DNA from: Ustilago trichophora | Taxonomy: Eukaryota; Basidiomycota; Ustilaginomycetes; Ustilaginales; Ustilaginaceae | Direction of reading: 5' to 3' | Assembly (NCBI GenBank): GCA_900323505.1 | Contig: OOIN01000005.1 | Location: 1,364,001 to 1,428,000 of the forward strand | DNA length: 64,000 nucleotides | In this document: piece after piece, positions 27,724-36,551 of the stretch | How the letters are laid out: every line of letters starts with the position of its first letter | Numbering within the stretch: the first letter of the stretch is position 1 | Notes under the pieces: model-generated | Seen by the model: only the letters and a program-made list of their open reading frames with translations | Databases searched by the model: none | What the model was told of the DNA's origin: nothing | Translations under genes and position numbers: made by a program

Positions 27724-28289
27724 ATGTCTGGCTGGATCCTGTAAGTCTTCGAACTTGACATGATTGCAACAGTTAACGGTCGAAGCACGAATTTTAACCC
27801 TGTTTGTCCATCTGTACTTCAACAGCATCCCATCGGTGCTCGTACCACTTATCATTGTGGGCGCTGTCGCATCTCGTTTCTTTGGTACAGGCAAACGTGG
27901 TGGATATACGGGCAAATATGATCCCAAGACAGGTCTCGGTCGCGGCGCTCCTGGGTTCCGTAAGTGCATCTCACTCGATCTTTAAGTACGCTCGCTCATG
28001 ACCTGACCTTGACTAACGCATGGCAACACGCCCTTAATCTCTTGTGTTTGGATACGATCCAAAAAACAAAACAGAAACGGGCGTCAAACGCATGGCAGTG
28101 ACCCCAGAGATCGCAGCGCGAATGCGAGCAGGAGAGCAAGTCACAGCGGAAGAAATCGAAGCAGCCGTCGCCAAAGCACAATCTCAAAGTCAAGCCAACT
28201 CGACCGCAGTGCGCAATCCAAACGTCGACCAAGATTGGCTGCCTCAAGGCGGAAAGAGTCCGGCTGGCAAGAAGAGCAAGAGACGCTGA
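27724..28289 (+). CDS. Small single-pass membrane protein, unknown function
   Basis: Three exons: 27724-27740 (only 17 nt), 27826-27959 and 28075-28289. Introns are GTAAGT...CAACAG (85 nt) and GTAAGT...AAACAG (115 nt). The joins are in frame and give 121 residues. The N-terminus MSGWIL plus IPSVLVPLIIVGAVASRFFG forms one transmembrane helix. A Gly/Lys/Tyr-rich segment follows (GKRGGYTGKYDPKTGLGRGAPGF), then VKRMAVTPEIAARMRAGEQVTAEEIEAAVAKAQ, which resembles a short helical ubiquitin-binding-like or CUE-like stretch, and a basic tail ending KKSKRR. The gene is convergent with cytidine deaminase. The tiny first exon and the downstream acceptor choice are inferred from splice consensus and from keeping the reading frame. 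Confidence 0.65.
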
Positions 28290-28407
28290 TTCTCTTACAA
28301 CACTCACACAACAAACCAATATACTCGCCCAGTCGCTCATTGTTTCACTGTACTCTAATCTCACACCAAGAGTCGTCATACTGGTATCGTTCCAATGTAT
28401 AGAGTAG

Positions 28408-29076
28408 CTATGAATGTCTGGGCTTGTCCAAGTCTTCGGGGCCAAAGCTCATGGGGAGCAGATACTCGAGTGTGACAACTTGGACATTGGGTTCGTTGAA
28501 TTCTTTCCCATCTTGGTCTTTGATGGTACCTTGGATGGTCTGTGGTGCGCTTGCCTTGTTCCAGTTGCATCCTACCATGAGGATTCGTGCGTGAAGAGTG
28601 CAATGTTCGCGAATGACCTGGCGGCAGATGCCGCATGGACTGCAACTACCTTCGAGATCGCTGGCTACGGCTACGGCGATGATGTCGCCGCGTTGGATCT
28701 TGCGTGCTGAGCTTTGCTCGTGGACGTCGAGTGTATCGGATCGGATGAGGGCTTTGGCGAGAGCGGTACGTTCAGCGCAGACCGTACCGCCGTACGAGGC
28801 GTTCTCGTAGTTGGCACCCAGAATGATCTCGCCCCACTTTGTCAGGAGGGCTGCGCCTACGCGGAATTTGCTGAAGGGGCAAGAAGAAGACCAGATGAAG
28901 CCCCGAACAGAGAGGAGAGAGGTAAGCGAGGGGTTGCCTTTGCAGCGCGATCGATGTGTATTGTTCTAGCTCGTGTCATACCTGTATGGGGAATATGAGA
29001 GCTTTCTTGCCTCCTGTGCAGCGTGGAGAAGGTCATGCTTCTTGTTGGCTAGGAGCTGCAAGTCTTTGGGGTCCAT
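28408..29076 (-). CDS. CDD1: Cytidine deaminase
   Basis: Two exons on the minus strand, 29076-28982 and 28870-28408, with a 111-nt intron (GTATGA...CCTTCAG); 185 residues. The splice joins SYSPY to SKFRVGAALLT, recreating the conserved N-terminal motif of tetrameric cytidine deaminases. The zinc site is present: TVCAERTAL gives Cys63 and the proton-shuttling Glu65, and CSPCGICRQ gives Cys111 and Cys114. The enzyme converts cytidine and deoxycytidine to uridine and deoxyuridine in pyrimidine salvage. The C-terminus (LEYLLPMSFGPEDL) is also typical. The gene is divergent from the DUF427-MFS gene and convergent with the small membrane-protein gene. Exon 1 is too short to be seen as a long open frame, so the model rests on splice consensus and motif restoration. 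Confidence 0.9.
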
Positions 29077-30072
29077 GATGTCGGAGGATATTGATGCGTA
29101 GTGCGTGAGATGATGAAGTTGCTCTTTTCAAGGCGGTTGTGGTTGCGAGTGAGGATAGACGACGGTAATGTATAGCATCCAAGCTCGATAGACGGCAGGA
29201 AAGGGTCCGTATCAAGGTCACAAGACATCGTTTTCTTGGCCCAAGCTCAACCACAACGGCTCAAAGCTATCTCGGCGTCTTCCGAGCATCCGCACTCTTT
29301 CGCTCGAGACCAACACTTTTTGTTCGGCAAAACAGGAGAAAAGCCCGATTTGGAGAATCTACTATACATACACCTGTCACTTGCCCGATTTGTGTTGTTA
29401 CAAGGAGACATTTGTGACGAAAAAGCGAGTGAGCATCGGGGTGTGTCAGCTTTCCCCCAAACTCCGAAGCGGATCAGCCGAGGCCGTCTGTATTGTCCAT
29501 TCTCCTTTGACAAGATCCCATTCCTAGTATCTGGCGTAGTCAGCTCAGACGGGGGATGGTTATGAGGGAGAGGGAGAAAGAAAAGCAAAGGAGAGAGAGA
29601 GCGTCGTAAGCGTTGGTTGAAAATGCGGTTATCTTTTTCGGCAGAATGCGCGCGAGGGAGAGAGAGTGTGTGTGTGAGAGGGGGCCCATCCTAGCAGCTC
29701 TCCACATGATGATGATGATACTGCTGCTGCTGCTATTGCTGCTATGCTGTGTTTTGAGCGCAGAACACGAGGCAAAAAAGAAACAATGGCTCGCTTCCAT
29801 GTCTTGATGGCAGTTCTGAAAGGGTCTCTGTGACAAAGAGTATGTGCTCTTCCGCGGCGAAGATGGTCTGACTGACCGGCAATTAGAAAGGGGCCATGGC
29901 AATAAGTCACCTGTACAGTACGCTTCAATCACTCGGCCTTGCTCATTCCGAGCATCGTAAATCATCCCTCACTCGCATCCTCAACCTGACACATCCTTTA
30001 TCCCCGCACGTCGACATTCTCCTTCCCAACACCATCTTCAAGGGCATGAGTTGATCATTGCATCCATTCGTT
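29077..30072. other. Divergent intergenic region, no gene seen
   Basis: About 1 kb between cytidine deaminase (-) and the DUF427-MFS gene (+). It has a GA-rich patch (29565-29610), a GTGTGTGTGAGAG stretch (~29668), a short imperfect CTG repeat (29722-29746) and a CTGTACAGTACG palindromic motif (29911-29922). Open frames here are short and unconvincing. Confidence 0.6.
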
Positions 30073-33000
30073 ATGTCGAGCTCTACACCATCGGCTTCCA
30101 AGCCACCACACAGAATCGTAGTAAAGCCCCTCGGCTGCCAACTCACCATCACCACCCTCATCAACGGGCGTCCACGCACCCTTGTCGACACATTCGATGC
30201 TCTTCAGCTTGCCGAATCCAACTATCCCATCAGGTTCTACTTTCCACGCGACGCACTCCAATGGTCTTTTTCCCTCAAGCCTAGCAATCACACGCAGACA
30301 TACTGCCCATTCAAGGGCTTCGCCCAGTATCACGACATTGCAGAGGCTGGCTCCCGTATTGGAGACCTCAAAGCTTCCATATGGTCCTACTCCACCCCCT
30401 TCACTACCAGTCATGCTTACGACATCCGTGGTCATTTCTGCTTAGCTGCTCCCAGCAACCAGTTCGATGTCAAGATCGATGGTCGAGCAGTCACCCAAGA
30501 CGATGCTAAAGTCATGAATGACAACCTACTAGCCGCATTTCCTTCTACCGTCTCATCCCCATCATTGCCTCGCGATGTCCTCGAAGAAGAACATAGGTCT
30601 CGATCCACCAAGCGCCCCGTCTCGGCCACCCTCCAACCGCCCGCAATGAAGCGCTCAGCCAGCAGTGGCTCCAATGCACCACCTCAGTCTTTTCCTATCG
30701 CTCGACCCCTCGGTGGCGAGCTCGAGATCGATTCGACCAACCCCGTTCTTGCTGACATGATTTATCGCCTCGACGATGAAGCGCAAGAAGAAGAGCGCCA
30801 TCCTAGCCACCATCATGAGGCAGAAGCAGCTGAGCCTCAAACTAACGCTGGAGGCGCAGATGGTGACGGTCCTTCCTCAGTCGACGACCACCTCGAGTGG
30901 TTCAAAGACCAGCCATGGTATCGCAGACCTTCCGAAAAATGGCTTCGTCCCTTTGCCCTGCTCATCGCAACCGCTGGTGGAATGTGCATGGGCCCCAAGC
31001 TCGAGCTACTCAACATGTTTGTTTGCGAGGAGGTACTCGGTGACAGCTATGTAGGCGGCGGTGACATCATTGTTCCTCGTCCGCCCATCAACTCTTCGAC
31101 CACACATCTGGGTCATGCTCAACGCCACCTTCAGTCGGGTCTCCATCTCAACACTTTCCAGCCCTGGTCAGCATCAAGTTCCAGCTCCATTGCAGGCCTA
31201 CCTTCTGATGCTGATGCAGTCACTCTCTACCTTGCCGCACTCGAGCATCCCAACTCGACCGTCATTCCAGTTCCACGACGCCCCAGCAAAGCATGCTTCG
31301 CAAGCCCCGAAGTCCAGTCCTCCCTCGCTACGCTACAGCTTCGCATGACTCTATCCATGGGTATCCTCGCCGCTCTCACCACCGGCTTTTGGTCCAACTT
31401 GTCGTCTAGACGCGGCCGATTGCCCGTCCTCCGTATTTCCATGCTTGGCATCGTCTTTACTGATCTCGTCATCCTCACTGCTGCCCTCGTCCCCCGTTCC
31501 AAGCTCCCCTTCGGCTACAGCTTTCTCGTTCTCGGTACCACCCTTGAAGGTCTACTCGGAGGCTACAGCGCCGCCATTGCTATCCATCAGTCCTACATTT
31601 CCGACGTCACCCCCAGCGGCACCCGTGCACACATCTTTGCGCACTTTATGGGCATCGTCTACGCCGGCTTGGCTCTCGGTCCTACCCTGGGAGGCCTCAT
31701 CGTCAAGCACACCGACAATATTCTTGCTCCCTTCTGGTTCGCCCTGGCCATGCACCTGCTCTACGTCGTCGGCATCTTTACTTTTATCCCAGAGAGCACC
31801 AGCAACGAATTCCGGGCCAAGGCGCTTCAAGAGTATAAAGAGTCGCGCGCCGAGATCAAGCGCAAGGCTGACGAGCGCAAGACTGCTGAAATGCAGCCTC
31901 TGCTCAACTCGAGTAGCTGGGAAGGCGACAGGAGGCCCTTCAAGAAGCGTGTTTGGAAGCGAATCAAGGTCATGTTCATGGACAGTGTGCTTTACGCTCC
32001 TCTAGAACCGCTCAGCTTCCTTTTGCCCAAGAAGGTCATCGTCAACGAGGAAGAAGAGCCAGAGCAACGTGCCCCGTCTGGTGCCAGCACGCCACGACCC
32101 GGCGCACTGGCTGCACCCGAAGCATCCGCATCCCACATCTCGGTCTCACGCGTAGCTCCCAAGACGCGCTACGACTACAACCTCTCGTTCCTCTCATTGA
32201 CCTACTTCACCGAGACCGCCATCATCGGCATCATGTCGTTCAAGATGCAGTACGCCCAGGAACAGTTTATCTGGGGATCTGCCGAACTCGGCATGTACCT
32301 CACCTTCTTGAGTATCACCCGAGTTCTTGCCCTCACCTTCATTCTTCCGGTCGCCATCAAGTTCTTGCATCGCCCTGTCAAGGCATTGCGGCTTCCGCAG
32401 GACGGACCTCCTGTCGAAGAAGAGCAAACCGTGGCACCCGATTCGCGCCGCCACTCCACGCTTGACGATGAAGGTAGACCTCACCGTAGGATGAGCTCGT
32501 ACGGAGCTCTTGACCAGTCTCGCCCAGCCAACCAAGACTCTGAAGACGAAGAGCAAGAAGACGACGCCGAGTGGGACGACACCAAAAAGTCGGTCGAGGA
32601 ACTCTGGACGCTGCGAGCCAAGCACCTCCGCCTGATCCACGACAGCAAGTTCGACCTCAAGCTTGCCAAGATTTCCTGCTTTGTCAACACGGTCTCGTAC
32701 GCGCTCCTCATCTTCTCCAACACGCCCCAATTGTTCTTCCTCGCTACCGCCATCACTTCGCTCGGTGGCGGAGGCGGTGCGGCCATGTCTTCGCTGGCAC
32801 TTGCATTGCTCAAGTCGCCCGCCGATGCAGGAAAGTTGTTCGGTGCCTGGAGCATCACCTCTGCCATCTCGGGCACAGTGGTAGGTCCCATCCTATTTGC
32901 AGAGGTCTTCAAGCGCACTACCAAGACGTTCCCTCCGGCTATCTTTGTCGTCGGAACCGCAATGTTCGTCATTGCATTTTTGATGCTCTGCTGCGTCAAG

Positions 33001-33204
33001 GTGAGGAAGCCCATCAGTCTTCCGCCGCTGCCAGCACGGCCGCATCCCGCGCCGGGGACGCAAGAGAGGACAGAGGCTCAAGCGACAAGCAAGTCAAGCT
33101 ACCGTAGCTTAACATTCAAGAATGCGCTCAGCATGAAGACGGCCAACAGGAGGGATGGTGCAGATGGCAAGACAAGTCGACCTGGGCTGCCTGCGTTTGA
33201 TTGA
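30073..33204 (+). CDS. DUF427 domain fused to MFS transporter
   Basis: Start at ATG 30073 (TTATGTCG); a TTG five codons upstream is not needed. 1043 residues in one uninterrupted frame. Residues ~15-115 match DUF427: an N-terminal strand pair, YPIRFYFPRDAL, then HTQTYCPFKGFAQYHDI, the family's hallmark Thr-x-Cys-Pro-x-Lys-Gly. After a disordered linker (~140-285), MFS helices begin at PWYRRPSEKWLRPFALL. GFWSNLSSRRGRLPVLRIS is the cytoplasmic loop 2-3 signature, and VTPSGTRAHIFAHFMG, GLALGPTLGGLIV and ATAITSLGGGGGAAMSSLALAL follow. A charged central loop (~665-855) separates the two six-helix halves. The transporter part resembles tetracycline-efflux-like fungal MFS proteins; the substrate is unknown. 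DUF427 is normally a stand-alone soluble protein. No frameshift or intron suggests two separate genes. Confidence 0.82.
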   Translation: MSSSTPSASKPPHRIVVKPLGCQLTITTLINGRPRTLVDTFDALQLAESNYPIRFYFPRDALQWSFSLKPSNHTQTYCPFKGFAQYHDIAEAGSRIGDLKASIWSYSTPFTTSHAYDIRGHFCLAAPSNQFDVKIDGRAVTQDDAKVMNDNLLAAFPSTVSSPSLPRDVLEEEHRSRSTKRPVSATLQPPAMKRSASSGSNAPPQSFPIARPLGGELEIDSTNPVLADMIYRLDDEAQEEERHPSHHHEAEAAEPQTNAGGADGDGPSSVDDHLEWFKDQPWYRRPSEKWLRPFALLIATAGGMCMGPKLELLNMFVCEEVLGDSYVGGGDIIVPRPPINSSTTHLGHAQRHLQSGLHLNTFQPWSASSSSSIAGLPSDADAVTLYLAALEHPNSTVIPVPRRPSKACFASPEVQSSLATLQLRMTLSMGILAALTTGFWSNLSSRRGRLPVLRISMLGIVFTDLVILTAALVPRSKLPFGYSFLVLGTTLEGLLGGYSAAIAIHQSYISDVTPSGTRAHIFAHFMGIVYAGLALGPTLGGLIVKHTDNILAPFWFALAMHLLYVVGIFTFIPESTSNEFRAKALQEYKESRAEIKRKADERKTAEMQPLLNSSSWEGDRRPFKKRVWKRIKVMFMDSVLYAPLEPLSFLLPKKVIVNEEEEPEQRAPSGASTPRPGALAAPEASASHISVSRVAPKTRYDYNLSFLSLTYFTETAIIGIMSFKMQYAQEQFIWGSAELGMYLTFLSITRVLALTFILPVAIKFLHRPVKALRLPQDGPPVEEEQTVAPDSRRHSTLDDEGRPHRRMSSYGALDQSRPANQDSEDEEQEDDAEWDDTKKSVEELWTLRAKHLRLIHDSKFDLKLAKISCFVNTVSYALLIFSNTPQLFFLATAITSLGGGGGAAMSSLALALLKSPADAGKLFGAWSITSAISGTVVGPILFAEVFKRTTKTFPPAIFVVGTAMFVIAFLMLCCVKVRKPISLPPLPARPHPAPGTQERTEAQATSKSSYRSLTFKNALSMKTANRRDGADGKTSRPGLPAFD

Positions 33205-33400
33205 TCGCTCCGGGTCGCACTTCTGTTCTACTCAAAAATCAAAATCACGGTTTTATCCAGCTACTTTGATTGCAGAGCGTGAAAGGGCGTGAACAATGAA
33301 ATGAAGTATGTGATTTGGTAAAGTGTGTATAGGACGGTCTCGAGTTTGATGAGGTGGGAGAGGGTTGGATGAATTGGGTTCACCTTGGGCGGGTGATGAC

Positions 33401-35671
33401 TTAAATGAAGCGAAGAGTTCTGCGCTGCGAAGAGTGAGTCGACTGAGCATCCCCTTCTGCCTCTGCCCGGCCTGCGTTCGAGCTTGCCTGTGCTCCATTA
33501 CCATCACCATTTCCACTCGACTCAGCAGCTCCACTCTCCTGCTGCTGACGAGAGGCTTTCTCCTTGATCGCGGCGCCACTGCGCTGGAGCATCTCCCTCA
33601 ACCTCTTCTGTTCCCTCTGCTCTCCTCTCTCCCAACCTTCCTGCGCCTCGGTCAGCGCTTCCTGGCGTTCGCTGTTCATCTCTTTATCGAACGCACGCAG
33701 GATGGCAAATCTGCGCGGAGAGGTCGTTCGCTTCAAATCCGACATCTCTGGCTTCTTCTCGTCATCCTTCTTCTTCTTCTGAGGAGCTGATCCGAACGTG
33801 GATGCATTCTGCAAGATCGGACTGGGCATCCTACCATCCTCAGTCGTGGGCAACTCCATCACAGGAGGAAGAAGACGACTCTTCCTCTGCTCACCATCCG
33901 GACCAATCTCGGCCATGTCGATTCCCTCGGATGCACCGTACTCGTTGATCGCCCTTGCAATGGCGTCTTCTTCGACACTACGTTGTTTCACAGGTCGACT
34001 GGGAGCCGAAATTTCGGTCTTGTCCACACCCTGTCCATGGTGTTGAAAAGCGTTGTGTTTGTGAGGGACAACGTCTTTGCGCCAGAAACTGTCCTTGCGC
34101 CAAAAGGCGAAGACGTGCACGGCCCATGCGCCCGCTGCGACGAGCGGATTCCACAACGGTTTACCAGATTCATCGTACCCAACGTGGCCGCGGGACGAAC
34201 CTCGCGAGGATTCGGGACCCCGTCCCGTGTCCGAGTGTTCAGGCGAAGAGGTGGGATCGTCAATGTTGTTGTTGTTGTTGACTTGAATGGTGTTGTTGCG
34301 GCTGACAGGGCGGGAGAAGGTGATCGACCTCGTCTTGGTCAAGGTGGCAGTACGGCGCATAACACCAGGGCCCAGCTTGGAGATGGGGATGGTGATACCG
34401 TGCGTGAGAACCGATGAAAAAACCATGAACAATACCACTGGCGAATACACCGCACGCAGGCGATCACGCGTCCCATCATCCGGCAGCTGCCTGAGCGCGA
34501 CCTGGATGTAGAACACGGCGCCGACGCCAATAGGACCAAACCAACCAGCGAAGGCGGACTCTTTAAAGTCACGTAGAGCAGGGATTGCCCTGGTAGCAGC
34601 AATGACCCACGGCGGACGGCGGAGAAGTAGCACCGCGATACCCAAGACTACGACTCTCCAGCCCGTGAGCTGCAGTTCGGGGTTCGAGTAATCAGCCCAA
34701 GGGATGATGGCCCCAATGTAGACGAAAACGGTCATGTTGAGCACTGTATCGATGATCTCTTGGAAATCGTTGTCCTCGGTTCGAATGCGGAACCAGTCAT
34801 CCCAGGTAAACGAGTTGCCGGCGATGAAGCAGGCCAGAATATCATCTGATCCGAACAAGCCCGTCGTGCCAAGGGTAAAGAACGCCAGACCGAGACCATA
34901 GGCAAAAAAATTTGCCTTGTCGATGTACGATCTTGCTTCGGCCCACTTGAGCGATTTTCTCGCCAGGTAGCCCACGAGAGAGCCGAAAGCGATCGACAGG
35001 AGAATCTGGTAGATGACAACGGCGTACACCCAGCGTCCGATCTCTGTGCCAACGCTGCTACCCTTGTCCTCGCCAGTACGGGCAAGAAGGTAGATGGCCA
35101 GGTAGAGGAAAGGGAAACCGAGCCCATCATTCGCACCCGACTCGGCAACGATAATGTTCCTCACATTGGCAGGAACATGTTTCTCGGCGTACCTTCCTGT
35201 GGTAATCGAGTTCGCAAGAACTGGATCGGTCGGCGTGACAGCAGCGGCGATGCACAAGCTCTCCAAAAAGGTGAGATTGGGGATCAGACCCCAAATCAGC
35301 AGCGCAGTTGCAAACCAAGCCGTGGTCATGATCCCAAACAGCAAGATGCTGAGCGAGAGCTTTTCCCTCCACAGATACGCTTTTGGAAGTGATATTCCAC
35401 AGAAGAGGACCTGAATACCAACAACTATACGGGTGAAAGTATAGGTAACATAGTTGGTCTCTTCCGTGTTGCCCCAGCTTATAGGGTCCACCCAGTTGAG
35501 CACGTAGGGCCCGACGATGATTCCGGCCGTCACGGCGAGTAGAGGCTCTGACAAATAGAGTCGCTCTTTAACAACGTACGACAGTAGACCATAGATGACG
35601 ATGAAACCTCCTAGAACAGCGAGCGATTTGCTGACCTGGGTAAGGTCTACTTCGACCACGTGTGCCGGCAT
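33401..35671 (-). CDS. Plasma-membrane Na+(K+)/H+ antiporter, NHA1/CNH1 type
   Basis: Start at the ATG at 35671-35669 (MPAHVVEVDLTQVS); the upstream in-frame extension begins with TTG. 756 residues. About twelve transmembrane helices fill residues ~10-430. The CPA1 ion-binding signatures are AAAVTPTDPVLANSI and IIVAESGANDGLGFPFLYLAIYL, with the paired Asn-Asp. FFTLGTTGLFGSDDILACFIAGNSFTWDDWFR is the conserved fungal segment. The C-terminal ~300 residues are hydrophilic and charged, as in fungal Nha1-like proteins, where the tail regulates activity and salt tolerance. The protein exports Na+ and K+ in exchange for protons at the plasma membrane. It is convergent with the DUF427-MFS gene (~200 bases between stops). 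Confidence 0.93.
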   Translation of the reverse strand: MPAHVVEVDLTQVSKSLAVLGGFIVIYGLLSYVVKERLYLSEPLLAVTAGIIVGPYVLNWVDPISWGNTEETNYVTYTFTRIVVGIQVLFCGISLPKAYLWREKLSLSILLFGIMTTAWFATALLIWGLIPNLTFLESLCIAAAVTPTDPVLANSITTGRYAEKHVPANVRNIIVAESGANDGLGFPFLYLAIYLLARTGEDKGSSVGTEIGRWVYAVVIYQILLSIAFGSLVGYLARKSLKWAEARSYIDKANFFAYGLGLAFFTLGTTGLFGSDDILACFIAGNSFTWDDWFRIRTEDNDFQEIIDTVLNMTVFVYIGAIIPWADYSNPELQLTGWRVVVLGIAVLLLRRPPWVIAATRAIPALRDFKESAFAGWFGPIGVGAVFYIQVALRQLPDDGTRDRLRAVYSPVVLFMVFSSVLTHGITIPISKLGPGVMRRTATLTKTRSITFSRPVSRNNTIQVNNNNNIDDPTSSPEHSDTGRGPESSRGSSRGHVGYDESGKPLWNPLVAAGAWAVHVFAFWRKDSFWRKDVVPHKHNAFQHHGQGVDKTEISAPSRPVKQRSVEEDAIARAINEYGASEGIDMAEIGPDGEQRKSRLLPPVMELPTTEDGRMPSPILQNASTFGSAPQKKKKDDEKKPEMSDLKRTTSPRRFAILRAFDKEMNSERQEALTEAQEGWERGEQREQKRLREMLQRSGAAIKEKASRQQQESGAAESSGNGDGNGAQASSNAGRAEAEGDAQSTHSSQRRTLRFI

Positions 35672-36345
35672 TACTGCCTCGCACGCTTGAAGAAGTAAAA
35701 GTTGTAAAAAAAGAAATATGGAAAAAGTGTTGATCCTCCTATAGCTAAGCGAAGCGGGGTAGATCAATCGAATTCGAAAAGTGTGTCACAGTGGACGAAA
35801 GGCCAATGTCATTGAACGTGGGTAGAGGTGCGGCCGTAGGAGTTGACCATGGGGACGCTTGCAAAGATGAGCTGCTTGGTGGACTGCATGCGAACGACAG
35901 CAAGTTCAAAAGCTGGAGGTTCAGGGGAACTTCAGCACAAAGCTTGAGGGAAGATCTTGGTGATATGTTTCCAAGATCTGTGATGCTGGATCTAGAGATC
36001 TAGATAAGGTTGTTGATGTAACCGGCGGTTAAGATGATGATGGAGATGTGAAACGAAGGCAAAGATATTGTAAGCCGAAGGTTGAGGTTGTGACACAAAA
36101 ATTTCGTAAGTCAGCAGCTGCTGCAGCAAACACAGCGCCAGTGCAACAAACTGCGTCAATAAAGCCCTGCGTGCTGCCGACTTTCACTTTTCTTGGCATT
36201 CTCATCCCTGCAATTTTTTCAATCCATGTTAGAGTGTGAAGAGCAACATAGGCTGGCGAAGCGCTCGGCAATCTTTACGAAAAATCTCGCCGGCAATCTC
36301 TGAGACCGACACACCGACGCACAGTTCAACAACAGACAGACACAC

Positions 36346-36380
36346 GTACTGTGCAGTACTGTACAGTACTGTACAGTACA
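36346..36380. repeat. Palindromic GTACAGTACT tandem repeat
   Basis: Three and a half copies of a 10-base unit (GTACTGTGCA, GTACTGTACA, GTACTGTACA, GTACA). Each junction is a perfect inverted repeat, TACTGTACAGTA, so the tract could form hairpins. It ends about 170 bases before the xylulokinase ATG. The same motif occurs singly elsewhere in the window. Confidence 0.9.
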
Positions 36381-36464
36381 CCGGCGACCTCCCTCTCCTC
36401 TCTTCTTCTTCTGTTCTTCGTTTGCACACTTCTCTGTGACTGCGGGGATCTCTTGTTCGGAGTA

Positions 36465-36474
36465 CATATAAGCC
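36465..36474 (+). promoter_or_regulatory. Candidate TATA element of xylulokinase
   Basis: CATATAAGCC lies ~80 bases upstream of the ATG at 36552, a plausible distance for a TATA box with a short leader. Sequence match only. Confidence 0.4.
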
Positions 36475-36551
36475 AACACCACATTCCTACCTTGACCTTT
36501 TCTTACGCTTCTCGACACATTACATCTTCATTCCAGATCCACTTTTCGAAG

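Larger units (their letters stand above)
35672..36551. other. Divergent intergenic region upstream of antiporter and xylulokinase
   Basis: About 0.9 kb. No supported frame. It holds a short GTAC repeat and a TATA-like element near the right end (listed separately). The left part serves the antiporter gene. Confidence 0.6.
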
